From NCBI GenBank assembly GCA_023423675.1, contig JAFAFD010000268.1, positions 1-25,358 of the forward strand: 25,358 bases of DNA. Direction: 5' to 3'. The position numbers and the translations under genes were made by a program. Shown here in pieces: positions 7,165 through 17,571 of the stretch. This stretch comes from Pseudomonadota bacterium (GTDB lineage: Bacteria; Pseudomonadota; Gammaproteobacteria; Xanthomonadales; Xanthomonadaceae). Below the pieces are notes generated by a model that was given only the letters and a program-made list of their open reading frames with translations, was not told the origin of the DNA and did not search any database. How positions within the stretch are numbered: the first letter of the stretch is position 1; every line of letters begins with the position of its first letter.

Positions 7165-8226
7165 ATGGATTATCGATTCCTCGGCGCTTCCGGCCTGAAA
7201 GTGCCCGCACTCAGCTTCGGCACCGGCACGTTCGGCGGCAAGGGCGCGCTGTTCGGCGCCTGGGGTGATACCGACGTGGCCGGGGCGAAGCGCTTGGTCG
7301 ACGTCTGCCTGGACGCGGGCTTGAACCTGTTCGACTCGGCGGACGTGTATTCCGGCGGGGCGGCCGAAGAAATCCTGGGCGCGGCGATCAAGGGCCGGCG
7401 CGACCAGGTGCTGATTTCCACCAAGGCGACGCTACCGCATGGCGATGGCCCGAACGAGGCGGGGTCATCGCGCTGGGCGTTGATCCGCGCGGTGGAGGCC
7501 GCGCTCAAACGGCTCGGCACCGACACCATCGATCTGTTCCAGCTGCACGCATTCGACGCGATGACCCCGGTGGAGGAAACCGTGTCCACGCTGGACGACC
7601 TGGTACGCGCCGGCAAGCTGCGCTACCTGGGCGTATCGAACTTCGCCGGCTGGCAGTTGATGAAGTCGCTGACGACGGCCGATCGCCACGGCTGGTCGCG
7701 CTACGTGGCGCACCAGGCCTATTACTCGCTGATCGGCCGCGATTACGAAGCCGAGCTGATGCCGCTCGGGCTTGACCAGGGCGTGGGCGCGGTGGTGTGG
7801 AGCCCGCTGGGCTGGGGGCGCCTCACGGGCAAGGTGCGGCGCGGCCATCCGCTGCCGCAGGGGCGGCTGCAGTCACAGGCCTCGTTGGACGCCGGCCCGC
7901 CGGTGGACGAGGCATTGTTGTATCGCGTGGTCGATATGCTGGACGAGATTGCGGCCGAAACCGGCAAGACCGTCGCGCAGATCGCACTGAACTGGCTGCT
8001 GCGCAGGCCCACCGTATCGACCGTGGTGATAGGCGCGCGCAACGAGGAACAGCTGCGCCAGAACCTGGGCGCGGTGGGCTGGCAGCTGGACGCCACGCAG
8101 GTGGCGAGGCTCGACGCCGCCAGTGCGCGGCCGGTCGGATATCCCCATTACCCGTACTGGAACAACCCAGGCTTCGGCGCGCGCAACCCGCCGCCAGTGC
8201 CTACCGGCAGATCGCCGGAGTCGTGA
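7165..8226 (+). CDS. Aldo/keto reductase
   Basis: A 353-residue NADPH-dependent oxidoreductase with the (beta/alpha)8 fold, acting on carbonyls in the cytoplasm. The catalytic tetrad is visible: D57 (NLFDSAD), Y62 (ADVYSGG), K87 (ISTKATL) and H128 (LFQLHAF). Other family signatures are YLGVSNFAGWQL near 154 and QIALNWLLRRP towards the C-terminus, followed by the cofactor-binding VIGARNEEQLRQN. It groups with YajO or L-glyceraldehyde-3-phosphate reductase-like enzymes rather than the DkgA type. AAGGAA lies 8 bases before the ATG. It follows the MFS gene by 30 bases, suggesting co-transcription under the LysR regulator, possibly for detoxifying an aldehyde. That role is inference. Confidence 0.93.
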   Translation: MDYRFLGASGLKVPALSFGTGTFGGKGALFGAWGDTDVAGAKRLVDVCLDAGLNLFDSADVYSGGAAEEILGAAIKGRRDQVLISTKATLPHGDGPNEAGSSRWALIRAVEAALKRLGTDTIDLFQLHAFDAMTPVEETVSTLDDLVRAGKLRYLGVSNFAGWQLMKSLTTADRHGWSRYVAHQAYYSLIGRDYEAELMPLGLDQGVGAVVWSPLGWGRLTGKVRRGHPLPQGRLQSQASLDAGPPVDEALLYRVVDMLDEIAAETGKTVAQIALNWLLRRPTVSTVVIGARNEEQLRQNLGAVGWQLDATQVARLDAASARPVGYPHYPYWNNPGFGARNPPPVPTGRSPES

Positions 8227-8339
8227 TTGCGCAAAGCGCATCTGGTCGGAACGCTGCATCGTCGTGATGCCGGTGTGTCGCGCGCGGCCAGGTCGATAGA
8301 GTGCGTTTCCGAACACGCATTCCGCCTTGTCACTCGCCG

Positions 8340-11136
<2,797 letters not shown>

Positions 11137-11160
11137 GGCACGTCAGCAGCATCCATCTGC

Positions 11161-11187
11161 TCCCGGGTAAGCGCAGTACGCCCGGGA
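11161..11187. other. Inverted repeat 25 bases after fadH
   Basis: TCCCGGG (11161-11167) and CCCGGGA (11181-11187) form a 7-base stem with a 13-base loop, just past the fadH stop. No T-tract follows, so it is at best a weak or factor-assisted terminator. Confidence 0.35.
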
Positions 11188-11405
11188 ACGGCGCGTCCGG
11201 ACAACGGGAGGCAACGCGTCGAATCCAGGATGCGCCACGCTCACCCAGGCGAACGGCGGCGGCTGCAGCCCCCCTGAAAACGCGGCGCAAATCACACTTG
11301 CACCCGGCTTGAAGCCGCCGCCAGCATGAGCTTGACGCCGCCTTTGGCTGTGTCCGCAAAAAGCTGAATACGCGTACCCGCGGTGAAAAGCCCCCCTGCA
11401 ACAAA

Positions 11406-11559
11406 CCTGAATGTCAAGAAATCCCATTCAGGATGAGTTTTGGGTTGCCCCCCTAACTTGCGCCCACTTCCGCTCACCCACCAGTTCTGGTGAGCAGGCG
11501 CAGCCCTCCCCACTCTGATTGAGGGCTGCCCACGGGGCGGCCCCGATGCCACGGCCGCC
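11406..11559. other. Run of four perfect hairpins in a long non-coding stretch
   Basis: The 505 bases between fadH and the cell wall hydrolase hold no convincing coding sequence but contain four successive perfect inverted repeats. They are CCTGAATG/CATTCAGG (11406-11413, 11425-11432), GCTCACC/GGTGAGC (11472-11478, 11489-11495), GCAGCCCTC/GAGGGCTGC (11500-11508, 11521-11529) and GGCGGCC/GGCCGCC (11536-11542, 11553-11559). Three CCCCCCT strings also occur in the interval (near 11269, 11391 and 11448). It could be a structured 5' leader of the hydrolase gene, a small RNA, or decayed repeat DNA. No known riboswitch was recognised. Confidence 0.4.
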
Positions 11560-11641
11560 TCCCCATAACGCCAAGTCGCAGTGTTGTCCGGCTCCTTCAG
11601 GGAGGCAGGTCGGCTGCGGCCCACACGGAGCAAGGAGATTT

Positions 11642-12106
11642 ATGAAACTGGCTTGGATTCTCTGGCTGTCGCAGATGTTGCCGCAGCCGGCAGCCGATTC
11701 GTTGTGCTTGAGCACGACTGTTTACCTGGAAGCCCGCGACCAGACCCTGCAGGGACAGCAGGCGGTTGCCGAAGTTGCCCTGCGGCGGCTGGACAGTGGC
11801 CTGTGGGGGGACTCGATGTGCCAGGTGGTCACCGCGCGCAAGCAGTTCGCCCCGACCCTGGTCGCCCCCGGCACCCAACTGCGCAATGACGATGCCTGGG
11901 CCGAAGCCGTGGATGTGGCCTTCGCCGCCGAGCGCAACTGGGCCCTGCCCAGCGGCCAGCGCAAGGAAATCGTTCCTGGTGCCAGCCACTTCGCCGCCCA
12001 CGCCATTGCCAGCCCGAGCTGGCGCAATGCCTACCAGGTGGCGACCATCGGCGGGCACACCTTCTATAAGGTGCAATCGCTGAAGCCGCGCGCTACCGGT
12101 GCCTGA
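11642..12106 (+). CDS. SleB-type cell wall hydrolase (Hydrolase_2)
   Basis: A 154-residue protein with a hydrophobic N-terminus (MKLAWILWLSQMLPQPAA) that looks like an export signal, although cleavage is uncertain. The family core is clear: VYLEARDQ with the presumed catalytic Glu30, GQQAVAEVALRRL, MCQVVTARKQFAPT (the Cys-x-VV plus Phe pattern), GASHFAAH and GHTFYKV. Members are lytic transglycosylase-like peptidoglycan hydrolases related to spore cortex enzyme SleB; in non-sporulating proteobacteria the role is wall remodelling, inferred here. Only the catalytic domain is present, with no LysM or other wall-binding domain. A strong AAGGAG lies 4 bases before the ATG, among the best ribosome sites in the window. 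The long hairpin-rich stretch before it may be its leader. Confidence 0.88.
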   Translation: MKLAWILWLSQMLPQPAADSLCLSTTVYLEARDQTLQGQQAVAEVALRRLDSGLWGDSMCQVVTARKQFAPTLVAPGTQLRNDDAWAEAVDVAFAAERNWALPSGQRKEIVPGASHFAAHAIASPSWRNAYQVATIGGHTFYKVQSLKPRATGA

Positions 12107-12201
12107 TCCCGGCACTGCCGCAACCGCCTGATACCAGTCACCACACCGCGTAACGCGCTTGTGGCGATAATGCGGGAGTCCCTTCACTCCCGAGGTATCT
12201 G

Positions 12202-12819
12202 ATGAAGCTCTACAGCAAACCCGGCGCCTGCTCGCTGGCCGACCATATCGCGCTGATCTGGTCCGGCCTGCCGTTCGAGGTACAGATCGTGGACTACGCG
12301 ACGATGAAGTCGCCCGAGTACATGAAGATGAACCCGGCCGGCGCAGTGCCGGTGCTGGAAGACGAGGGCTGGGTGCTGACCCAGAACGCGGCCATCCTGC
12401 ACTACATCTGCGACAAGGCCCCAGCTTCCGGCCTGGAAGGCGGCAACGACATCCGCGCCCGAGCCGAGGTAAATCGCTGGCTGTCGTTCGTCAACGCCGA
12501 CCTGCACCCGACCTATTACCCGATCTTCGGCTCGACCAAGTACCTGGAAGACGAGGCAGTCATCGCGCGTACCCAGGAGAACTCGCGGCAGAAGCTGAAG
12601 GCGCTGTACCAGCGTATCAACGACCGTCTGGCCGAGGTGGACTGGCTGGGCGGCACGCCGCGCGCTTCCATCGCTGACGCCTACACCTATGTGACCCTGC
12701 GTTGGGCCCGCGGCCTGAAGATCGACCTGGCCGGCATGGACGCACTGGACCGTTTCGAGCAACGCATGCAGGCCGATCCGGCGGTACAGGCGGCACTGAA
12801 GGCTGAAGGCCTGGACTGA
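12202..12819 (+). CDS. gst: Beta-class glutathione S-transferase
   Basis: A 205-residue cytosolic enzyme conjugating or reducing substrates with glutathione. The N-terminal thioredoxin fold starts MKLYSKPGACSLADHI with Cys10, the cysteine that forms the mixed disulfide in bacterial beta-class GSTs such as that of Proteus mirabilis. NPAGAVPVLE carries the cis-proline and LTQNAAIL the glutathione-binding serine/threonine region position. The helical C-terminal domain has the N-capping box ASIADAYTYV. GAGGT precedes the ATG by 6 bases. GATAAT at 12166-12171 could be its -10, without a good -35. It converges with the SUFU gene across a strong hairpin. Confidence 0.94.
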   Translation: MKLYSKPGACSLADHIALIWSGLPFEVQIVDYATMKSPEYMKMNPAGAVPVLEDEGWVLTQNAAILHYICDKAPASGLEGGNDIRARAEVNRWLSFVNADLHPTYYPIFGSTKYLEDEAVIARTQENSRQKLKALYQRINDRLAEVDWLGGTPRASIADAYTYVTLRWARGLKIDLAGMDALDRFEQRMQADPAVQAALKAEGLD

Positions 12820-12844
12820 GCCAGCCACAGCCTGCCTGACCCAC

Positions 12845-12872
12845 GGGCCGCCGTTTGCAATAGCGGCGGCCC
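12845..12872. terminator. Hairpin terminator between convergent gst and SUFU genes
   Basis: GGGCCGCCG (12845-12853) pairs perfectly with CGGCGGCCC (12864-12872) around a 10-base loop, between the gst stop at 12819 and the SUFU stop at 12898. The very strong stem is followed by CTTG rather than a T-run. Its position suits a bidirectional terminator. Confidence 0.65.
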
Positions 12873-12897
12873 CTTGCGTCCGCGGCAGCCCTGGTGA

Positions 12898-13953
12898 TCA
12901 GCCGATTTCGCGGATTACCCGGCCCTGACCATCACGCAACAGGCTTGGCTGCACCTCGATCTGCAGGCGCCCACCAGGTAGCACGTAGACACCACGCACT
13001 GGCCGCAGCTGATCGACCATCGCCTGCAGGCTGGCATCGGAGAGCACACAGCGCGCATCGTCGGCATCGGCCTGCACGTCATCCACCCGCCCCGGCTCAA
13101 AGCGCCATTGACGGTCCTTGCCGATCATCACCAGCGGCTTGTCATGCAACAGCCGCAATGGCAGCAGCTCCAGCACACTGGCCACCTGGGCGGCGCCCAG
13201 CACCAGGGTGGTGGTCTGCCCCTCGCTACGCCAGTCCAGGGTTTCCAGCAGCAGCATGCCGGTACTTGAGCCCTCGCGCAGACTGCCGGCCTGCACCTGC
13301 GCGGCCACGGCCGGATCACGCAGCAGCGAGTCGCGTCCCAGCTCGGTGATCCACAGCGGCATGGCCGGTTGCATCACCGCCAATGCGCCCATCGTCGACC
13401 AGCGGCGCACAGCGGCCATCTCGTCGTCGGTCAAGCCCAGCATCTGCAGAAAGCACAGGCGACCATTGACGGTATCGATCTGCCCCAACTGCGGATCCGG
13501 TACGAACGCCAGGTGGCGCAGCTGGGTGGGCTCGTCCAGCGCGATCGGGCCATTGGCATCCAGGTGATGGCCCGCTTCGAAGACATTGCCGCTGCGGAAC
13601 ACATAGCGCGCCAGGTTCTGCAGCAGATCGAGCGGCCACAGCGGCGGCTCGCTGCTGCTGTCCTGCTCAGGCGCTGCGGCCAGCCGGAAGCTCAATTCAA
13701 AGCCAAAGCCGCTTTCCTGCGGGTCATCACTCTGCTTGTCGTACAACTCGGACAGGCCGTAGCTGATGTAGTGCCAATGCGGTCGCGGCGAGGGGTTCCA
13801 ATAGATGCTGACCCCATCGAGAGGGTCATCCCCCCCCAGCGTATGCGACAGGCCCGTGCCGTAATGACGCGGTGCCTGCCCGGGGTAAAGCCGCGCAAGC
13901 GCAGCATTGATCGCATCCCAGCCTGCGGTGCCGGTGTCGTCGTTTGCCGCCAT
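12898..13953 (-). CDS. Suppressor-of-fused (SUFU) domain protein
   Basis: A 351-residue soluble protein. Residues about 12-185 match the bacterial SUFU fold, with GVSIYWNPSPRPHWHYISYG followed by LSELYDK, the ESGFGFELSFRL strand, LLQNLARYVFRSGNVFEAGHH, and LGQIDTVNGRLCFLQMLGLT. The remaining 165 residues have no recognised domain. SUFU proteins often act as immunity proteins in bacterial polymorphic toxin systems, but many occur alone with unknown roles. The start at 13953 was chosen for the AGGAG 8 bases upstream; the frame is open to 14001 but lacks such a site. No toxin gene is beside it; the toxin-like gene at 679-4623 lies more than 8 kb away. Its upstream neighbour is the unrecognised gene at 14049-14528, 95 bases away on the same strand. 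Confidence 0.88.
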   Translation of the reverse strand: MAANDDTGTAGWDAINAALARLYPGQAPRHYGTGLSHTLGGDDPLDGVSIYWNPSPRPHWHYISYGLSELYDKQSDDPQESGFGFELSFRLAAAPEQDSSSEPPLWPLDLLQNLARYVFRSGNVFEAGHHLDANGPIALDEPTQLRHLAFVPDPQLGQIDTVNGRLCFLQMLGLTDDEMAAVRRWSTMGALAVMQPAMPLWITELGRDSLLRDPAVAAQVQAGSLREGSSTGMLLLETLDWRSEGQTTTLVLGAAQVASVLELLPLRLLHDKPLVMIGKDRQWRFEPGRVDDVQADADDARCVLSDASLQAMVDQLRPVRGVYVLPGGRLQIEVQPSLLRDGQGRVIREIG

Positions 13954-14048
13954 GCCGGCACTCCTGAGGAAACAAGCTGCATGATAGTGCCTGCGCAACA
14001 CCCTTCAGCGCATTGCGCGGCATCATCGCAACGGTACCTGGACTGTGC

Positions 14049-14528
14049 TCAGGCCTGCACGAGCGCCCGGGTTTCCTCCAGCCAGCGGCTGGCAAATGCA
14101 GGACTCTTGGCCTTGCCCAATGCCGTGGCCAGCTCCGGCCACAACTGCTCAAGCCCCACGGCAGTCTTGCTGCGGTCGATCTTGAGTTGGATCAGGTAGC
14201 CCTTCAGGCCCAGATGCTTGCGCACCGATTCGGCCATCCAGTCGCGCAGCTGCTGGTAGCGCAGCGGATCATCACCCAACTGGGTGGTCACGGGCAGCGC
14301 CGGTGCCTTGTCGGCGCTTCCGCCGACGGCTTCGATCAGCTGCAATGCCTGCAGCTGCGCCAGCACATCCTCCGGTGCGCGCAACCCCTGTGCCATCTGC
14401 CCCAGTTCGCGTGCATCGCGCTGCCCGTCCACCAACAGCAGCACCGAGCGCAAGGCAGGTGCCAGCTTCAGACCACGGTTCTCGATCTCCAGACGGCCAG
14501 CAGCCGTCTTGGCATAGATGAATGCCAT
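14049..14528 (-). CDS. Hypothetical protein, 159 residues, possible winged-helix N-terminus
   Basis: I do not recognise the family. The protein starts with a short beta-like segment (MAFIYAKTAAGRLEIE), then residues about 18-70 are helical and end in APEDVLAQLQALQLIEAV. This resembles the winged-helix-like pattern leucine-rich helix, VDGxRxxxEL, LxxLxxLxLIE seen in some regulators. The C-terminal half (about 90-159) is a second helical region with a conserved-looking HLGLKGYLIQLKIDRS core. No transmembrane segment or signal peptide. A purine-rich GGGAGG precedes the ATG at 14528. It lies between prpE (141 bases upstream, with a hairpin) and the SUFU gene on the same strand. Codon use matches its neighbours, so it is probably a real native gene. 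Confidence 0.75.
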   Translation of the reverse strand: MAFIYAKTAAGRLEIENRGLKLAPALRSVLLLVDGQRDARELGQMAQGLRAPEDVLAQLQALQLIEAVGGSADKAPALPVTTQLGDDPLRYQQLRDWMAESVRKHLGLKGYLIQLKIDRSKTAVGLEQLWPELATALGKAKSPAFASRWLEETRALVQA

Positions 14529-14572
14529 TCCCCCTCCCTCTTTTGTGCATCGCAATACGGCCTGGCGCGCAT

Positions 14573-14594
14573 TGCCGGGGCCCCCGCCCCGGCA
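14573..14594 (-). terminator. GC-rich hairpin downstream of prpE
   Basis: TGCCGGGGC (14573-14581) and GCCCCGGCA (14586-14594) form a perfect 9-base stem with a 4-base loop, 76 bases past the prpE stop. No T-tract is seen. It may terminate or attenuate prpE transcription before the small gene downstream. Confidence 0.5.
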
Positions 14595-14669
14595 TGGACA
14601 ACTTCATCTGCGTGCCTGCCGCCCCCTTGCGACCACTACCGCACTCCCGGCCGATGGCCTGGTGGCGCA

Positions 14670-16550
14670 CTATTTCCCCAGCGCGCGGCGGATTTCCTCC
14701 AGTGCGCCCGGGTCGTCGAGTGTCGACAGATCGCCCGGATCACGCCGCTCCGCCAATGCCTGCAGTGAACGCCTCAGCAGCTTACCGGAACGGGTCTTGG
14801 GAAGCGCGTTGACGATATGCACGTGGGCCGGCCGCGCCACCGCACCCAGGGAAGCGGTGACCTGCTGCACCATCTCCGCCGCCAGCCGGGCCGCGTCATC
14901 GTCGGCACGGGCCTGTTTCAGGGTGACAAACACCAGCGGCACCTGCCCCTTCAACTCGTCGTACACGCCAATCACTGCCGCTTCGGCAACCCGCGGATGC
15001 GCGGAGATGGCCTCCTCGATCTCACGCGTGCCCAGGCGGTGCCCGGCCACATTGATCACGTCATCGGTGCGGCCGAGGATGAAGGTATAGCCATCGTCAT
15101 CGCGGATGGCCCAGTCCAGCGAGCTATACAGCAATTCGTTGAAGTGGCTGAAATAGCTTTTCAGGAAGCGTTCGTCATCGTTCCAGACCGTGCTCATGCA
15201 GCCCGGCGGCAACGGCGGCTGGATCACCAGTACGCCCTTCTGCCCGGCCGGCACTTCGGCCCCGGTCTGCTCATCGATCACCTTCATCCGATACCCCAGA
15301 TTGGGGAAGCCGGGCGAACCGAACTTGACCGGTTTCATTTCCAGGCCCGGCAGCAAGGTCAATGCCGGCCAACCGGTTTCGGTCTGCCAGTAATTGTCGA
15401 TGACGGGCTTGTGCAATGCGCCGCTGATCCACTGCGCGGTGGGCTCGTCCAGCGGCTCGCCGGCCAGGAACAGGTATTTCAGCTCGGACAGATCGTGACG
15501 GTCGATGAAGTCCACGTCATGCTTTTTCAGCACACGTATCGCGGTGGGCGAAGAGAACATGGTGCGCACGCCGTACTGCTCGCATAGCGCCCACCAGATG
15601 CCGGCATCGGGATTGATCGGCAGGCCTTCGTACAACAGCGAGGTGCAACCACCAATCAGTGGCCCATAGACGTTGTAGGAATGGCCTACCGCCCAGCCCA
15701 CATCGGAGGTCGAGAACATCACCTGCCCGGGCGCGCAATCAAACACCGTACGCATCGACTGCGCCATCGCTACCGCATAGCCGCCGACGTCGCGCTGCAC
15801 GCCCTTGGGCTTGCCGGTGGTGCCGGAGGTATACAGCAGGTAGCTGGGCTCATTGGATTCCAGCCACTGCACCGGCACCTCGACATCACCGACCTGCGCA
15901 CGCAGCTGCGCATAGTCTTCGTCGCGGCCGGCGATACGTGGCTCGGCTGCATCCAGCCCGCGCGAGACAATCAGCACTTTCGGCGGCGGCGTGCTGGCTT
16001 CCGCACAGGCCGCGTCCACCATTGCCTTGTAGGGGATGATCTTGCCACCGCGCATGCCGGCGTCGGCGGCGATCAGCAGCTTGGGCTTTGCGTCGTCGAT
16101 GCGCAGCGCCAGGTTGTGCGCGGCAAAGCCGCCGAACACCACCGAGTGCACCGCACCGATGCGCGCGCAGGCCAGCATCGCGAACACTGCCTCGGCCATG
16201 TTCGGCATATAGATGACGACGCGATCACCGCGGCCGACATCGAGCTTGAGCAGCACCGCGGCGAAGGCATTCACTTCGCGATACAGATCGCGGTAAGTCA
16301 GTTCGCGGGTGACGTTGGTTTCGGTGGAGATGGCCACCAGCGCCAGCTGCTCGGCGCGCTCGGCCAGGTGGCGGTCCACCGCGTTGTAGCAGAGGTTGGT
16401 TTCGCCGCCAACGAACCAGCGCCGGAATGGCGGATTGCTGTAGTCCAGGATCTGCTGCGGCGGGCGGTGCCAATGAATGGCCTTGGCCTCTTCGGCCCAG
16501 AAAGCTTCCGGCTCCTCAATGGAACGGCGGTAGATCTGCTCGTACTGCAC
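14670..16550 (-). CDS. prpE: Propionyl-CoA synthetase (propionate--CoA ligase)
   Basis: A 626-residue acyl-CoA synthetase of the ANL superfamily, activating propionate to propionyl-CoA for the methylcitrate cycle. Motifs: the phosphate loop YTSGTTGKPKG (240-250) followed by VQRDVGGYAVA, typical of PrpE; the adenylate-binding DNYWQTETGWP; the hinge region YTFILGRTDDVINVAGHR; and the C-terminal PKTRSGKLLRR with Lys590, the catalytic lysine that is acylated in Salmonella PrpE (Lys592). The start is GTG at 16550, supported by GGAGG 5 bases upstream and by the family N-terminus; no in-frame ATG fits as well. Upstream lies a perfect palindrome that may regulate it. Together with acnD at the left edge it indicates propionate catabolism, although the two are 14 kb apart. 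Confidence 0.95.
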   Translation of the reverse strand: MQYEQIYRRSIEEPEAFWAEEAKAIHWHRPPQQILDYSNPPFRRWFVGGETNLCYNAVDRHLAERAEQLALVAISTETNVTRELTYRDLYREVNAFAAVLLKLDVGRGDRVVIYMPNMAEAVFAMLACARIGAVHSVVFGGFAAHNLALRIDDAKPKLLIAADAGMRGGKIIPYKAMVDAACAEASTPPPKVLIVSRGLDAAEPRIAGRDEDYAQLRAQVGDVEVPVQWLESNEPSYLLYTSGTTGKPKGVQRDVGGYAVAMAQSMRTVFDCAPGQVMFSTSDVGWAVGHSYNVYGPLIGGCTSLLYEGLPINPDAGIWWALCEQYGVRTMFSSPTAIRVLKKHDVDFIDRHDLSELKYLFLAGEPLDEPTAQWISGALHKPVIDNYWQTETGWPALTLLPGLEMKPVKFGSPGFPNLGYRMKVIDEQTGAEVPAGQKGVLVIQPPLPPGCMSTVWNDDERFLKSYFSHFNELLYSSLDWAIRDDDGYTFILGRTDDVINVAGHRLGTREIEEAISAHPRVAEAAVIGVYDELKGQVPLVFVTLKQARADDDAARLAAEMVQQVTASLGAVARPAHVHIVNALPKTRSGKLLRRSLQALAERRDPGDLSTLDDPGALEEIRRALGK

Positions 16551-16621
16551 GACACCCTCCGGTAACTGCCTGGTTGTGTGCCGAGCATAGTCCGGAGGAT
16601 GGGGCAGACTCCTTGCGACGA

Positions 16622-16635
16622 TGGTCTTAAGACCA
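16622..16635. promoter_or_regulatory. 14-base perfect palindrome upstream of prpE
   Basis: TGGTCTTAAGACCA lies 72 bases before the prpE start. The TGGTC...GACCA arms resemble operators of FadR/FCD-subfamily GntR regulators. Whether a GntR-type regulator binds here is inference; no regulator gene is beside it. The same motif was not seen upstream of acnD. Confidence 0.5.
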
Positions 16636-16704
16636 AAGGCGCGGGGGCGGAAAATTGAGGACCAGAGGCCTTCTTCCAGCTGAGACTGCGCGCCAGGCGA
16701 TTGC

Positions 16705-16783
16705 CCTCACCCCAAGAGGGGCCAGCAATGCGTCGGCTGGCAGTGCACCAGCCCCTGTCCCGTTTCGCGGCGCGGGGGTGAGG
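16705..16783. repeat. Long inverted repeat, possible dispersed-repeat relic
   Basis: CCTCACCCC at 16705-16713 is complementary to GGGGTGAGG at 16775-16783, with a GC-rich 61-base interior. It lies between the rluA stop and the prpE promoter. The CCTCACCCC core is a common component of short intergenic repeats in xanthomonads and pseudomonads. It could act as an rluA terminator structure. Copy number cannot be judged from one window. Confidence 0.35.
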
Positions 16784-16796
16784 CCGGCTTCTCGCT

Positions 16797-17426
16797 TCAA
16801 AACGGGCACTCAGAGGCAAACTCCAAAGTCGCACCCGTCAGCGGGTGCACAAACCCCAAGCGTCGCGCATGCAGGCAAACCCGCACCGCGGGCTGCGCGT
16901 CGTACATCACGTCACCCACGATCGGATGACCCATACTGGCCAGGTGCAGCCGCAGCTGATGGCTGCGCCCGGTCACCGGCTCCAGTTCAACCCGGGTGGT
17001 CTGCGCAGCGGCATCGCGCGCCAACACCCGCCACCGCGTCAACGACGGCTTGCCCAGTTCAACGCTCACCATCTGCTTTGGCCGGTTCGGCCAATCACAG
17101 ATCAGCGGCAGATCAATCTCGCCGGATTCACCCTCGACCAGTCCTTGCACCAACGCCTCGTAGCGCTTGCTGACCTGGCGCTGCTCAAACTGCTTGGACA
17201 AGGCAATCTGCATCGCTTTGCCTCGCGCATACAGCATCACCCCCGAGGTCACCTGATCCAGCCGGTGCACCGTCATGACATCCGGATAGTGCTGTTGCAG
17301 ACGCGTAACCAGACAATCCTTGTTTTCTTCCAAACGGCCGGGCACCGACAACAAACCCGCCGGCTTTTCCGCCACCACCAGGGCCTGGTCCACAAAATGA
17401 ATCAACTGGCTCATCACTATCGACAT
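16797..17426 (-). CDS. rluA: RluA pseudouridine synthase (23S rRNA U746 / tRNA U32)
   Basis: A 209-residue enzyme, close to E. coli RluA (219), that isomerises U746 of 23S rRNA and U32 of some tRNAs. Conserved stretches are KPAGLLSVPGRLEENKD (21-37), VHRLDQVTSGVML with the catalytic Asp57, DLPLICDWPNRPKQ, and PVTGRSHQLRLHLASMGHPI. These resemble RluA itself rather than the RluC/RluD group, and there is no S4 domain. The ATG at 17426 has AAGG about 9 bases upstream; an ATG at 17414 is possible. It is divergent from the membrane protein gene starting at 17572, with 145 bases between. Confidence 0.93.
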   Translation of the reverse strand: MSIVMSQLIHFVDQALVVAEKPAGLLSVPGRLEENKDCLVTRLQQHYPDVMTVHRLDQVTSGVMLYARGKAMQIALSKQFEQRQVSKRYEALVQGLVEGESGEIDLPLICDWPNRPKQMVSVELGKPSLTRWRVLARDAAAQTTRVELEPVTGRSHQLRLHLASMGHPIVGDVMYDAQPAVRVCLHARRLGFVHPLTGATLEFASECPF

Positions 17427-17571
17427 GGGCAAACACCTTGCCCTACGTTGCATAGTCTGGAGCGATGCTGGAAGCACGGCAACTCGCGCGTTGCGGACTG
17501 GTGCAATGTCCGGTGATCATGCAGGCTTGTGCGACGGCAACCGTTGCCTCTCCTATCACCATGGCCCTTCA

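Noticed and set aside
12898..13953. SUFU protein as the cognate immunity factor of the toxin-like gene.
   Set aside because: It is more than 8 kb away with unrelated genes between; kept only as a testable idea.
15681..16565. A 294-codon plus-strand frame opposite prpE.
   Set aside because: Antisense shadow of a well-supported acyl-CoA synthetase; no recognisable domain.
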